Source of the DNA: Allomyces macrogynus ATCC 38327 | Taxonomy: Eukaryota > Blastocladiomycota > Blastocladiomycetes > Blastocladiales > Blastocladiaceae | DNA length: 64,000 nt | Assembly (NCBI GenBank): GCA_000151295.1 | Contig: GG745373.1 | Location: forward strand, 317,928-381,927 | Reading direction: 5' to 3' | Shown here: in pieces, positions 9,073 through 20,691 of the stretch | How the letters are laid out: every line of letters starts with the position of its first letter | How positions within the stretch are numbered: position 1 is the first letter of the stretch | Program-made: the position numbers and the translations under genes | Notes under the pieces: generated by a model | What the model saw: the letters and a program-made list of their open reading frames with translations, nothing else | What the model was told of the DNA's origin: nothing | Databases searched by the model: none

Positions 9073-12000
9073 ATGGAGGCCAATTCAGCTCAAGTCGGGC
9101 TGCCGCCGCCGCCAGCGACGCTGGTGGGCACCGGCGTCGACGCGCCGTTTTCCCACGCGGCCGCGGCCGCGGCCGCTGCCACGGCTCCGATACCAGAGAG
9201 TGCGGTGAGAAGATAGCTTCATTTGCGGCAAAAAGGGCATGGGCCAAACAGCGATCCTACAAATAATAGTCTGGAATATAAGGAAATGATTAGTGTAAAG
9301 AGCATAAAAAGTAGGGGTATGGTGGGCACGTAAGTAATACGGATGAGAAGGGGATCCCACAGATAATCCTTGTATCAAGGGGGCCCTCTTGATTCGTTAT
9401 TTTCCCTTGTCCCACNNNNNNNNNNNNNNNNNNNNNNNNNNNNNNNNNNNNNNNNNNNNNNNNNNNNNNNNNNNNNNNNNNNNNNNNNNNNNNNNNNNNN
9501 NNNNNNNNNNNNNNNCAGCGAGTCACCCGAAACCACTCCTTCCTTGACCACGGCCCTCGGCGCGTTCCCGTCTCGGTCACGCCAACGCCGCTCTTGTCGT
9601 TCCCCCAAGTCACCACGCCCGCAACGACCGCCGCACCGCCGACGCAGTTCCCGCTCCACGTGCACCCGCAGCAAGGACCCGGGCCCGCCGCGCTCATGTG
9701 GCCGCCGCAGCAACTGCCCGCCACGACCGACTCGGGCGCACCGCCCTCCGCTGCCACCACCGCCGGCGGCGCCTTTGGGTACGCGCCCGTGCCCTACAAC
9801 CCAGCATTCGCGAGCATGTATGCGGGCATGCCAGCGACGGGCTTGCCCGCGGGTCTCTTGCCGCCGGGCTACGCGTCCTACGGCACACCGCCGTACGCCG
9901 CCGGCGGGTACCCCTACCTCGGCGCGTTTGGGTACGCGTTCCCGGCTTACTCGATGCCGGGCGCTGCGGCCGACGCGGCGGTCGACCCGCTTGCAGGCGC
10001 GCCGGGCACCAAGCCGGGCACACGCAGATCGCCAACTAAGAAACGACCGTCACCAAGTGCTGCCGCCGTGCCGACGACGATGCCGCCGCCGGCGACGCCC
10101 GCTCTCAAGAGTGTGCTCGCGGCGACGGCCAGTGCCGCGACCGCATCCGAGTCCGATACCGACAGCGTCATGAGCGCCGAGCCGCCGCAAAAGAGTACTA
10201 TTTTCAGCTTCTTCTCTTCTCTCACACTTCACTTGCATACTTTTTGTTTTTGCCCTTCATCAACGCCTGGTTTCTCTTCTTCGCTTCGGAGGTGTGGGGG
10301 GGCGGGGCGGGTGGGTGAGTGGCTGTCAACTCAAACAACGCAACAACGCGGCGGCAGGGCCGGCTCCTGACTGGACCGCCGGGGGCCATTGGTTTGCCGC
10401 CGTGGTCCCTCGTCCGCTTGGACTCTGCCGAGCAGGCGTGGGTCTGCCGTGTGGAGCTCGTCGTGCTGTGCTTGTCGATTTCATCGGCCATGGGCAGCGA
10501 GGTCGGCCAGTTCGTCTTGTAGTGTGTGGGACTTGATGGTCTTGACCGGCTAGTCATGTGCATGCCTCATGACGGTAACTGCCTGGCTGATTGTCGTGGC
10601 CTTGAATGAGTCCTTCACTAGCGCCCCCACTTCACCCAAGCATGTCGCGGCGTTGGCCTGGCCGGCGTTCTGCTCGTTCTGCCGATGGCTATCGGCCGGC
10701 GAGCAGCTGATGGAGGTTGATCATCCCGGCATGTCCCACCCAGAACGCTGCCCACCTTGGCGTGTCCCTGTTGTTTTTTCTAGACGCTGTTCGCGGACTT
10801 GGAATCCGTCCGTTCCCCATTGATCGTGTGACTCACTCCCAACAACCTCGGCTCCTTGTGTTTAGAGGCGCGCAAACAGTTCACGCAGAGCGAAAAGAAC
10901 TGGCTCGAGGCCAAGTTTGTGACGACGCAGCACCCGACGCAGCAGCAGGCGCGCGACTGGTGTGCCGAGATTGGCACGATCACGCCCGAGCAGTTGCTAC
11001 CATGGTTCAAGCGCCGGCGCGAGCGCCGCAACCAGATATTTCCCAACACGGTCGCCGCCACGGCGGCACCGCCGACCGCACCCGCGTCGGCCGCGGAGGC
11101 GCGCAGTGGTGACTACTTGTCGTCGCTCGCCGATGCCAAGGGCTCGTTCACGGACGTGCAGACGCTGCGGTCCAAGGCCTTTTACGACTGGCTCGTCGCC
11201 GATAAGGGCGAGCGGTCGGAGCAGGAGAAGATCACGCTCGCGGCCATGTTGAGGAGGTCGCGGCGCGCGATTCAGACCGAGTACGCTTTATTGTTTTTGG
11301 GAGCGACGGCAATGGCCTTGGCGGTGGCGTCTTCTCGTTGATGGCTCCTGCATGACCGATCGCTCACTTGGACCACGATTTGTGTTTTTAGATTCATCGT
11401 GCTCCGCAACTCGATCAAGCTCGTGGCCAGCTGGTTGACGCGCGCTGTCAAACAAAGCAACTTGACGGTGCTCGGCGCGTGGATCTCGGTGCGTTTTTTT
11501 TTATCTCTCGCCTGATGCGGATAACCAACGGAGAACACAGCGCCTGACCAAACGATCGAACTTTTTTTCCGGAACGCCAGGCCCTGTCCGCGCTCCCGGT
11601 GCAGGCACAGCACATCAACGACCAAGCTGAAGAGTTCCGGCTGCTCTCAAGGGTGCTTTCGCATGTGGGCAACTCGGCCACTGACAAAGGTACATTGATC
11701 TTGTTACGTTCTTTTCAATCGGCGGTGGGTCGCCGTGGGGGTCGATGGTCGTGCGCGGGAACAAAATTCGGCAAAGAGCGGGCGCGCTGCTGCTGCACTG
11801 TGCCTCGACTTTGGCTGCTGCAAAATACATGGAAAAACCAACCAGAGCATTTTGGCCGTCGTGCCTTCCTTTTTCTCCTTCCCGTTGCCGTAGATATTCA
11901 AGAAGGCGCGCAGAAACTCCGCGAAAAGTGGCGCGCCGTCGTCCAGAGCGATATGGCACCGGCGGCGGCGCCTCCGGCCGCGGGAACGGTGCCGCCGCCA

Positions 12001-13514
12001 TCCACGACCAAGACGCGGCCGGTTCTGAACAAAGACCGCATCACCAAACCCACGCCCGCCGCGCTCGCGGTCGCAGCTGCTGCGGCGATGCCGCCCAAGT
12101 CGCCGAGCCCGCTCGGGTTCCTCGCCGACGCGGCCGCGCCCAAGTCCAACGGCACGACAACCAAGTTCGTCGCCAAGCCCGCACGGATCACGACGGTCGC
12201 ACCGACGCTCGCGACGAGTGCGGCAGCAGGACCGGCGTCGGCTACGCCCGACGGCGCGGCGGGACCCAAGAGTCCCGAAAAGCCTACGTCGCCGCCGTCG
12301 GCGTCGACGGCGGCGGCGAGCGACGACCCGCTGGCCGTGCGCGGGATCAAGCGCAAGATTGTCGTGCGCGGTGGCAAGGACGGTGCTGGTACCGCGGGCA
12401 CGTCGTCTTCCCCCGCGGGCTCGACGGGCGGGATCCTGCGCAAGCCCGGGCAACCGCCGCGTCGTGTCGGTCGGATCAAGTGGCTTGACAACGATGGCGG
12501 CGACCTGTGCGCGATCCGCGAATTTTCCGCGTCCGACTATGCGCGCGCTGACGCGAATGTGGCGGCCGCCGCGTCCATGGACTGGGACATGGCCGAGGCC
12601 GGCGACGACGCCGACGACGACGAAGGCATGGGCCCGGAACCGACGCACAAGGCGATCAAGGACGCGCGCGCGCTCGAGCGCGCCGAAGGGCGCGCCGCGT
12701 TTGGTCGTGAAAAGCACGAGCCCAAGATCGCGTGGCGCGAGCCGGGGCCGTGCCCGGTCGCAACCACGAGCGAGCCGCGCGGCACCAACTCGCAGGAGAT
12801 TGAGCAGGTCGACGCGAGTTGTGCGGTCGAGTACTTGACGGAGCTCCTGATTCCGCCGACGCCGGCGTCGCCCACGCGCACAGCGTATTTCCCGCGCGAG
12901 GTCGAGAGACCACCGCGTCCGCTGGTGCGTTTTGTTGCTGTTTGCGGGTGGACGCTCGCGGAGTGACCGTGACTGATTAGTGTTTGTTTTTGCTCGTGTA
13001 GTCGCCGCTCGACTTCTCGACGATCAAGAACCCGCAGATCCGCGCGTTCATGGACCCGAACGCGGCGACCATGCCGCCGCCGCCACCACCGCAGGCCCCG
13101 TTTCTCGCCGGCGCTAACATGGACGCACTACACCAGCTCCTCGGTTCGTTTGGCGCCCTTGCTCCCCCCGCAGGGCATCAACCGATGAACTTGCATGCCC
13201 TCTTCGGCCAGTTCTCGGGCGCACCTGCGGCACCGGCACCAGTACCGATGCTCGGCCAGGACCAGCAGGCCGCGCACTTGCTGCGCATGCTGCAGGGCCA
13301 AATGCAGGTCCCGCCCGCGTCGATCAACCCGGCACATACGCTCGCGGTCCCACCCGCTAGTCTAGCGATGCCGGCGTCGGCGACCATGGCGACGGGCCGT
13401 GGCACGCCTGAGCCCGATGCGGGCAAGCGGTTCCACCCATATGCGGCGGCCGCGGGAGGGAAGAAGAAGAACAAGAGCAAGAAGAAGAAGAACAAGGCGG
13501 CTGCGTCGTCGTGA
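9073..13514 (+). CDS. homeodomain + TFIIS-N-like domain + RVxF protein (LD/PNUTS-like)
   Basis: Seven exons, the second interrupted at its start by an N gap: 9073-9204, about 9516-10194, 10866-11280, 11392-11488, 11581-11689, 11894-12924, 13002-13514. All visible junctions keep phase; about 990 aa are visible. A Pro/Ala/Tyr-rich N-terminus is followed by a homeodomain (10866-11039) with KQFTQSEKNWLEAKF as helix 1 and a recognition helix LLPWFKRRRERRNQ carrying the W-F and R residues. Next comes a helical bundle (about 11100-11950) resembling the TFIIS N-terminal/LW domain, ending KLREKWRAVV. Then a basic linker GIKRKIVVRGG and RVGRIKWLDND, an RVxF-type protein phosphatase 1 docking motif (RIKW, 12472-12483). 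The C-terminus is basic (KKKNKSKKKKNK). This order matches plant LUMINIDEPENDENS and, without the homeodomain, PNUTS/Ref2/Ppn1, scaffolds of the nuclear PP1 module in 3'-end processing. That role is inferred. The 671-nt fourth-phase intron at 10195-10865 is unusually long. Confidence 0.7.
9416..9515. other. 100-N assembly gap
   Basis: Exactly 100 undetermined bases. The 200 nt before it (9215-9415) are clearly more AT-rich than anything else nearby and carry no coding signal. They lie inside the first intron of the homeodomain gene, so either the intron is AT-rich or the contig end is unreliable. The start of exon 2 may be hidden here. Confidence 0.95.
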
Positions 13515-13983
13515 GGGACCGGTGCGAGGGGGAGGGATGTTGACGTTTTCGTTCGGGTTGTGCGGATCAATACCATTTGCGATTGTTTTCGTTGGGCAGT
13601 TTGGTTTCTTGTCGTTTTGGCTTTTTTCCATTGTGTTCTTTCTTTCAAAGGCTCGTTCGTCGCCGAATACATTCAGATCTCATCCGCAACCATGCTGGCC
13701 TGCGCTCTTGCTCGCGCTGACTCGCACCCGTCGCACCCGTCGCGGCGACGGGTCATCGCGCTCGATCTCGACCAATTACGGCGCCTTGCCGACGATGTCC
13801 TGAGGTTAAATTTCTTCAATCATCGCCAGGTTAAACAGCCCTCCTCTCTCAGGTTATCCGCCACGTGGACTCACACTTTGAACGATTTGTGTTGAGCACG
13901 ACCGTTGCTCGCCCGAACGCTTCACGACCATCGTTGACCTCGCCGTTGCCGCCGCCGAAAGACCGACGACCGCACGCACCGCC
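13515..13983 (+). other. intergenic region upstream of ATP4
   Basis: It holds the 3' end of the homeodomain gene and the ATP4 promoter. It is T-rich at 13560-13650. Short open frames here have no recognisable content. Confidence 0.4.
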
Positions 13984-15226
13984 ATGGCCCTCCGACTTGC
14001 TGCCGCCCGCGCCACCGGCGTCCGCGCCCTGGCCCCCGTCCCGCGCGTCCTGGCCGCCCGGTCCGTACCTGCCGCCCGACCACGAGTACCGCGCCGCGCG
14101 CTGTGAACGACGACCCGCACGCGGTTCGGTTTGCAGAAAATGGCGCGGTTGCGCTGGGTGCAGGAAGTCCAATGGATCAGTGACTGACGACAAGGCTCCA
14201 CCGAACCCACGTGTATCGCGCGCACATTGCAACACCACGCGACGATGACCGGATTGCTCTCTTGCCGAACCTGAACGGTCAGCGGCTACGCTACGGGTAC
14301 GTCAAGAAGACGCGCGCGCCGTCCACACGCCCGTTTGCTCCGCGTACCATGGCACTGACCCAGCGGCACGACTCGCTAGAGAACCGCCCGGAGCCCGCCG
14401 AGAAGGCCAAGAGCGTGATCGATGCGCTGCCCGGCAACAACATTGTGACCAAGACGGGTCTGCTCACGCTGGCCACGGGTGGGTCGATCTTTGCCATTTC
14501 GAAGGAGATCTACGTGATCAACGAGGAGACGATCGTGCTCGGCGCCTTCCTGGGTATCGCGACCGTGCTCTACCGCGGTCTCAAGGAGCCGATCAAGCAG
14601 TGGTCGGACGGCCGTATCTCGGTACGCGGCACGATGATTTTGCGCATGGTTGGGGAAGAAGCGATTCGCTGACACTGATTGACTTGCGGTTGGCAACCAC
14701 CGTGGATAGAACATCATGACCATCCTGACCAAGGCGCGCGAGGACCACAAGATTGCCGTCAAGGAGCAGATCGACTCGGTTGCTGAGATGGCCGATGTCG
14801 TTGACGTGACCAAGTCGCTCTTCGCCATGTCGAAGGTTCGTCCTTGCCTTCACACACCACCCTGTTCGAATCGCTTTCGCTCACCGTCGTGTCCCTCACC
14901 ACGAACAGGACATGGCGCACCTCGAGGCCAAGGCCTTTGAGCTCAAGCAGCGCACGGCCTACGTGGCCGACATCAAGGCGACGCTCGACGCGTGGGTGCG
15001 CCACGAGACGTCGGTGCGCGAGCGCGAGCAGAAGGAGCTGGCGACGCGTGTGCTCGACAAGCTCTACGCTCAGCTCAAGGACCCCAAGACGGTACGCGCT
15101 TGTCTGGATGAGTTGCGCTCCCGTTCATGTTGACTGATCCTGCTGTTTCGTTCTGTTTAGCAACAAGCCATCCTGGACCAGTGCATTGCCGACATTGATG
15201 CGCTGGCGGCCGCCAAGAAGGCGTAA
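13984..15226 (+). CDS. ATP4: mitochondrial ATP synthase subunit b
   Basis: Five exons (13984-14064, about 14283-14621, 14710-14835, 14909-15091, 15161-15226) encode about 264 aa. Exon 1 (MALRLAAARATGVRALAPVP...) is an Arg/Ala-rich presequence without acids, typical for mitochondrial import. The mature part has the subunit b landmarks: KAKSVIDALPGNNIVTKTGLL, then two hydrophobic segments separated by ISKEIYVINEETIV (the family's 'SKE..V.NEE' turn), then the long charged helix LKEPIKQWSDGRI...NIMTILTKAREDHKIAVKEQI and the stator coiled coil to the end. Subunit b forms the peripheral stalk of F1Fo ATP synthase in the inner membrane. The start of exon 2 is the least certain border (acceptor CGGTCAG). 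Length agrees with fungal Atp4 plus presequence. Confidence 0.85.
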
Positions 15227-15881
15227 GGCACCCTCGCCCCCCTTCGTGCAGCATGGGCGTGCGCCGGTGCTCGCCGTCGTCGCCGTCCTCCTCGCTTGCA
15301 GAGTGGGAATAAACCCACGTTCTATTCCCGTACCGCACCGCTCCACACCGCAGGACCTGCGTGCGAGCTGGATGGCGCGCGCGTGCTGCCGGCGTCGCTT
15401 TTGCTGTTGTCCCATCTTTCATCCTCGACCCCCCACCGCGCGCCGGGCGTCGCGCGTCTCTTTTACAATAGTACCGAGTTGATATTGAATCCTACATACA
15501 ATGCGCTGTGTGGCAAACGGGAAAACATCCATTGTCATCATCATTCTTGGTCCGCGCTGCACGATCTGACCGAGGACAGAGGGGAATCGAGTCAGGCCGG
15601 TTACTCGGACATACACGCGGGCACGTGGTCGCATTTTGGTGGAATGATTAGCCCGTCAAAGTCGACGGTCTACGGTTGGTGTCCCTGCTGCCCTGGATCC
15701 TCCCTCCTCCACCCGCAAAACTACTTCGACCACCGCTGGCTTGTTCTCCGTCTCTGCGCGCGCTCAAGCTCTGTCAACAGCACGCGACCGGGCTGTGGAC
15801 CCCGTCGGGACCCCGTTGGACCCGCCCTCGTCAAGTCAACCGTGGCTCCCGATCGACTTGGCCAATTTCCGAGCAACCGTG
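15227..15881 (+). other. intergenic region ATP4 to P5B ATPase
   Basis: Apart from the poly(A) signal no gene is seen. The frame of the next gene is open upstream to about 15741 but has no ATG before 15882, so part of this stretch is taken as its 5' UTR. Confidence 0.4.
15308..15313 (+). terminator. polyadenylation signal AATAAA of ATP4
   Basis: AATAAA lies 82 nt after the ATP4 stop codon, within a T/C-rich 3' region; a plausible cleavage and polyadenylation signal. Confidence 0.5.
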
Positions 15882-18800
15882 ATGGGCCCGCACCCGCCAT
15901 CTGCCGGCATGCCGCCGCCGCCACCGCCCACGACGCGCACGTCGTCGCGGCCGGACCTCGCCATCACCATGCCACCCGCACCCGGCACGCCCGCGGGCGA
16001 TGCCATCGAATCGCCCAAGCAATCGCCAACGTCAGGTGACGAGCTCCTTTCGCCGAGCGACGACGACGATGACGAGTGGCGCGAAGGCACGGCCACATCG
16101 GTCGCGGGTAACGCGACGGCCGTGCGGCACCGTACGGCCGCACCCGGACCGCGCGCACCGGGTCGTCCACCACCGGCAGCCGACCGACGCCGTCGTGCGT
16201 CGGGCAAGCAAGGGCGCGCGCGGCGGTACTGGCGGCAAGTCCTGGAACTCGAGGACGGCGATTTACGCGCGCGATTGACGCTTCACTCGGTCTCGCGCGT
16301 CGCTCACGCCGTGTACCTGTTCGCGGTCGTTGTCACGGGCGGGCTTGTCGGGTTATGGGCGCGGTGGTTTCCGGACCAGTGGATTCGCGTGTTTGGTCTC
16401 CGCGTGGCTGCCGTCGACGACTCGATGTTACTGGGCGCGTCGTCTACGTCCTCGTCTGCCGCGCGACGCGCAACGGGTGCCGAGTCGACGACGCCGCTGG
16501 TCGCGCCGTCGGCGACGGTCTGGGTGCACCTACACAACTCGTGGACCGAGACGCACTTGTTCCCGCTGCAGCACGAGTTTTTCAACGGGCATGCGAGCAA
16601 CGTGTTTGCGGGTGCTGCCACGGCGGCCGCGGCCGACCACGTCCTCTACCAGCTCGTCTATTTCGACTACCGCTGCGTGCGGTACTTGTGGAGTCCCGCG
16701 GCCAAGTCGTTCACGACCACGAGCGACTGGAAGGACCAGCGGTGGACCGGTGCCGCGGCGGCTGTGGGCTCCACTTCCCCTCCGCTCGGTGGCCCCGCTC
16801 AATTTGGTCTGACGCAGGCCATGGCCGCGGAACGGCGGCAAGTGTTTGGGTCGAACTCGATTGAGATTCCGGCGCGGTCGACGCTCGAGCTGGTCATGAA
16901 CGAGATTCTCCACCCGTTCTACATTTTCCAAGTGTTCAGCATCATCCTGTGGTGTCTCGACGACTACTACTACTACGCGTCGTGCATTTTCATCTTGTCG
17001 GTGCTGTCGACGCTCGAGACGCTCGTTGAGACCAAGCGCAATATCAAGCGGTTGCGCGAAATGAGCCGGTTTACGTGCTTGGTGAATGTGTTGCGCGGTG
17101 GACAATGTGCGTATCGACTGATATTTCCTGACTTGCTCTTTTTGGACAATCGAGATTGACCCAGACCGATCCTGGCTCATGGTGTACAGGGCGCAAGATG
17201 ACCAACCTCGATCTCGTCCCGGGCGACCTCTTCGAAGTGTCGATGGCCGACTTTACCCAATTCCCGTGCGACGCGCTGCTTCTCTCGGGCGACTGCATCG
17301 TCAACGAGTCGATGCTCACGGGTGAGTCGATCCCCGTGAGCAAAGTGAGTGCCGACGATGTGCGCATGCTCGACGCTGTGAACTTGCACGACCCGCAAGT
17401 GCCCGCCAACGTGTCCAAGTCGTTCCTGTTTTGCGGCACGCGCGTGATTCGTGTGCGGTCGGCGGCAGCGGCGACGGCGGCGCCTGGCGCGGTGGCGGAG
17501 TCGGCGCTGGCCATGGCCGTACGCACCGGGTTCAACACGACCAAGGGGTCGCTGATCCGGTCGATGCTGTTCCCGAAACCGCACAAGTTCAAGTTTTACC
17601 GCGACTCGTTCCGGTTTATTGGCGTGCTGGCCTGTTTTGGTACGTGCTCTACGAGCTGTTTTGGTGAGTGCACGACGCGAAGACTGACTTACGCCTGTTT
17701 ACAGCGGCGATCGGGTTCTGCTTCAGCCTCTACAACTTCATCCAGCACAAGGCCTCGGTGCGCGTGATCCTGCTGCGCGCGCTCGACCTGATCACGATCA
17801 TCATCCCGCCGGCGCTGCCCGCGACCATGTCGATCGGCACATCGTTTGCGATCTCGCGGCTGCGCAAGGCCAACATTTTCTGCATCTCGCCGAACCACGT
17901 CAACGTCGGCGGAAAAGTCAACGCCATTTGCTTCGACAAGACGGGTACGCTCACCGAAGACGGGCTCGACGTACTGGGCGTGCACACGCTCGTCGCGGAT
18001 AACGGCACGACGCGGTTCTCGCCGCTGCTCATGACCCCGGCCGACGTGGGCAAGACGCCGCGCGACGCGGGTGCCGGGTTGGCGATGCACGCCATGGCCA
18101 CGTGCCACGGGATCAAGGTGCTCGACGCACAGCATGTGGGCGACCCGCTCGACTTGAAAATGTTTGCGTGGACGGGCTGGCTGCTCGAGGAAACGGTGCT
18201 CTCGACCAACGTCAAATCGCGCGACGGGCTCGAGGATATCGGCATCATCAAGCAGTTTGAGTTTGTCTCGGAGTTGCGGCGCATGTCGGTGATCACGAAA
18301 AAGCTCGACGACGGGTTCCGCCTATTTTGCAAGGGCGCGCCCGAGTCGGTGCGCGAGATTTGCGATCCGGCGTCTCGTACGTTTTGCCCTTTTGCTGTGT
18401 TCGATACAGGCCGTGCAGATACTGACGCCCTCTCGACCTTGACCATGCAGTGCCCATCGACTTTGACCAGCGGCTCACGGACCTCGCACACAACGGGTTC
18501 CGCGTGATCGCGCTCGCGTGCCGCGACTTCTCTGGGCTCAACCTGATCAAGGTCGACAAGATGCCGCGCATGCAGGCCGAATCAGGCCTGACGTTCCTCG
18601 CGTTCGTCGTCTTTGAAAACAAGCTCAAGCCCGGGTCCAAGGTCGCGCTCGACATTCTGCGCACGGCGCAGATCCGGTGCATGATGTGCACGGGGGACAA
18701 TGTCCTCACGGCCATTTCCGTCTCGCGCGAGTGCGGGATCGTCGACCGTACCGACGATATTTACGTCCCGCGGCTCGTGCACGCTCGCGACGACCCGTCG

Positions 18801-20258
18801 CCCTCGTCGGCGTCGTCGTCGGAGACGGAGGCGGGGGCGCTGGTCGTGCCGGGTGCGCGCACGCATGTCGTCTGGGAGGCGTTTGACGATCCGCGGTACA
18901 CGCTCGACCCGATGACGCTGACGCCGCGCGGGGTCGCGGTCGCGGGGGCCGAGCACCGGCGACGCACGGCGCCGTATGCGCTCGCCGTCACGGGCCACGT
19001 GTTCGACTGGGTGCTCGAGCACGCGCCGCAGGAGACGATCTGGCGCATGCTCTACAAGGGCCAAGTGTATGCGCGCATGAGCCCAGACCAGAAGCAGTGG
19101 CTCGTCGAAAAGCTGCAGGAAATGGGGTACTGCGTCTCGTTTACGGGCGACGGCGCCAACGACTGTGCCGCGCTCAAGCAGGCGGACGTGGGTCTGTCGC
19201 TGTCCGAGGCCGAGGCGTCGGTCGCCGCGCCGTTCACGTCGACGTCGCACGATATTACGTGCATTCTGGACGTGATCAAGGAAGGGCGTGCCGCGCTCGT
19301 CACGTCTTTTTCGTGCTTCAAGTACATGGCGCTTTACTCGTTTATTCAGTTTACGAGCGTCACGACGCTGTATACGGTCGCGAGCAACCTCGGCGATTTC
19401 CAGTTCTTGTATGTCGACTTGGCGATCATCTTGCCGCTGGCCGTGACGAGTGCGTTTCCATTCATTTGCTGGTTTGCGTGTGGCCATTTTCTGACCGTTG
19501 CCAACTCCTCCACCAGTGGGCCGGTCGAGCGCGTACCACGCGCTGGTTCCGAAGCGCCCGACGGCCAACCTGCTCTCCAAAAAGGTGCTCACGTCGCTAA
19601 TTGGCAACATCCTGCTGCAGCTCGTGTTCCAGCTGTTCATGTTCCAGCACGTCACGCAGCAGCCGTGGTACACGAAGCCGATCGTCAACCCGGACGAAAA
19701 GGAGGTCGTTTGCTTTGAGAACTCGGCCCTCTTCTTCCTGTCGTCGTTCCAGTACATTGTCGTCGCCGTGTGCTTCACGGTCGGGCCGCCGTACCGGTCG
19801 AGCATGCTGAAGAACTGTATGTGCTTCCCTGACCGCACCATGGGACATTGAGTACGGCACGCTCACTCTCTCCCCGCTTTTACCGTGACTTAGACGCATT
19901 CATCACCACGGTCCTCGTGCTCGTGCTCGTCAACATTAGCCTGCTCGCGACGCGCGACGCCGGAGCCATGGACCTCTTTGAGCTGCTCCCGCTGCCGTTC
20001 GACTTCCAGCTGCGCATCCTGCTGATTGCCGCTCTGCACTTTGCCGTCGCCTGGGTCGCGGAAAAGTACCTCTACGTGCCGCTCTCCGCCGTCGGCAACC
20101 GTGCCGTCCGTCGTCTCCTGCGATGGACGGGCCGCGCGCGCGGCGTCTTGCGACACGAGCCCGTCAAGCCCTTCAAGCAGGCCGCCGCCATGTTTGCTGC
20201 TGACGAGGCCGCGGCCGCGACGGTGTCGGCGGGGAATCGCGCGTGGGGCGGGAGTTAG
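15882..20258 (+). CDS. P5B-type P-ATPase (ATP13A/Ypk9-like)
   Basis: Six exons (15882-17106, 17190-17639, 17705-18376, 18451-19449, 19517-19816, 19894-20258) encode about 1336 aa. A disordered, Pro-rich acidic N-terminus is followed by the P5B core: [18 protein letters not shown], the actuator motif TGES ([10 protein letters not shown]), the P5B-specific membrane motif PPALP, the phosphorylation site [10 protein letters not shown] (Asp near residue 635), KGAPESV in the nucleotide domain and GDGANDC in the hinge, then six C-terminal membrane helices. PPALP rather than PPELP marks P5B (lysosomal/vacuolar polyamine transporters such as ATP13A2 and Ypk9) as opposed to P5A. Junction codons rebuild conserved residues, for example Trp in GGQ-W-RKM. 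The substrate is probably polyamines at vacuolar or endosomal membranes (family inference). Two in-frame donors at the exon 2 end, 24 nt apart, allow an alternative form. Confidence 0.9.
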
Positions 20259-20291
20259 CAGTCACCAGGAAGCAGGAGGAGGGGTGGTTGT

Positions 20292-20297
20292 TTTATT
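20292..20297 (-). terminator. polyadenylation signal for the small minus-strand gene
   Basis: AATAAA read on the minus strand, 17-22 nt beyond the stop codon at 20314. It lies between two convergent stops only 55 nt apart. Confidence 0.4.
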
Positions 20298-20313
20298 TAC
20301 AGTTTAGCGTTTT

Positions 20314-20691
20314 TTATACCGGCCTCGTCGGTGCTGTTGCTAGCTGCCGCTGTTCCTGCTGCCGCCGCTTGTACGCGAGGTACTCAAGCGACGGCATCGC
20401 ACCGGCCCGAGCCACGACGACGTCGGCGGGCGGCGCAGAGAACCAGAGCATGTCCCCCGTTGGTGATGTGAATGCCGGATGGCCTAGGGGGGATTCAATC
20501 ATCAATCAGGAACACGATCAAAGCCGTGGTTGTGAGGCAGGGGACGAACCGCGCGGCGCGGATGCAGCGGGAATCATCATGGATGCGGAGTGGCCGTTTG
20601 TCGCGGCGGCGGGGCCGGTGGCAACGGCGGGCGCGGTGGGGCGCGCAGTTGCGGGCACTGAGGGTGGGTATGGGGTCGACGGGGTGGCCAT
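20314..20691 (-). CDS. small conserved-looking orphan, 103 aa
   Basis: Two exons (20691-20550, 20483-20314) join in phase through a 66-nt intron (GTTCGT...CCCTAG), giving 103 aa. The N-terminal half is Ala/Pro/Thr-rich. The C-terminal half is compact and looks structured: GHPAFTSPTGDMLWFSAPP followed by DVVVARAGAMPSLEYLAYKR and a Gln/Arg helix. The pattern 'hydrophobic-Ser-x-Pro-Pro-x-Asp-Val...SLxYLAxK' suggests a short peptide-like domain, but I cannot assign it to a family. No signal peptide or membrane segment. It converges tightly with the P5B ATPase. Confidence rests on the clean splice and the poly(A) signal just downstream. Confidence 0.45.

Noticed and set aside
10195..10865. A separate gene inside the 671-nt intron of the homeodomain gene
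   Set aside because: Open frames there are short, lack motifs, and both splice borders of the host gene agree in phase.
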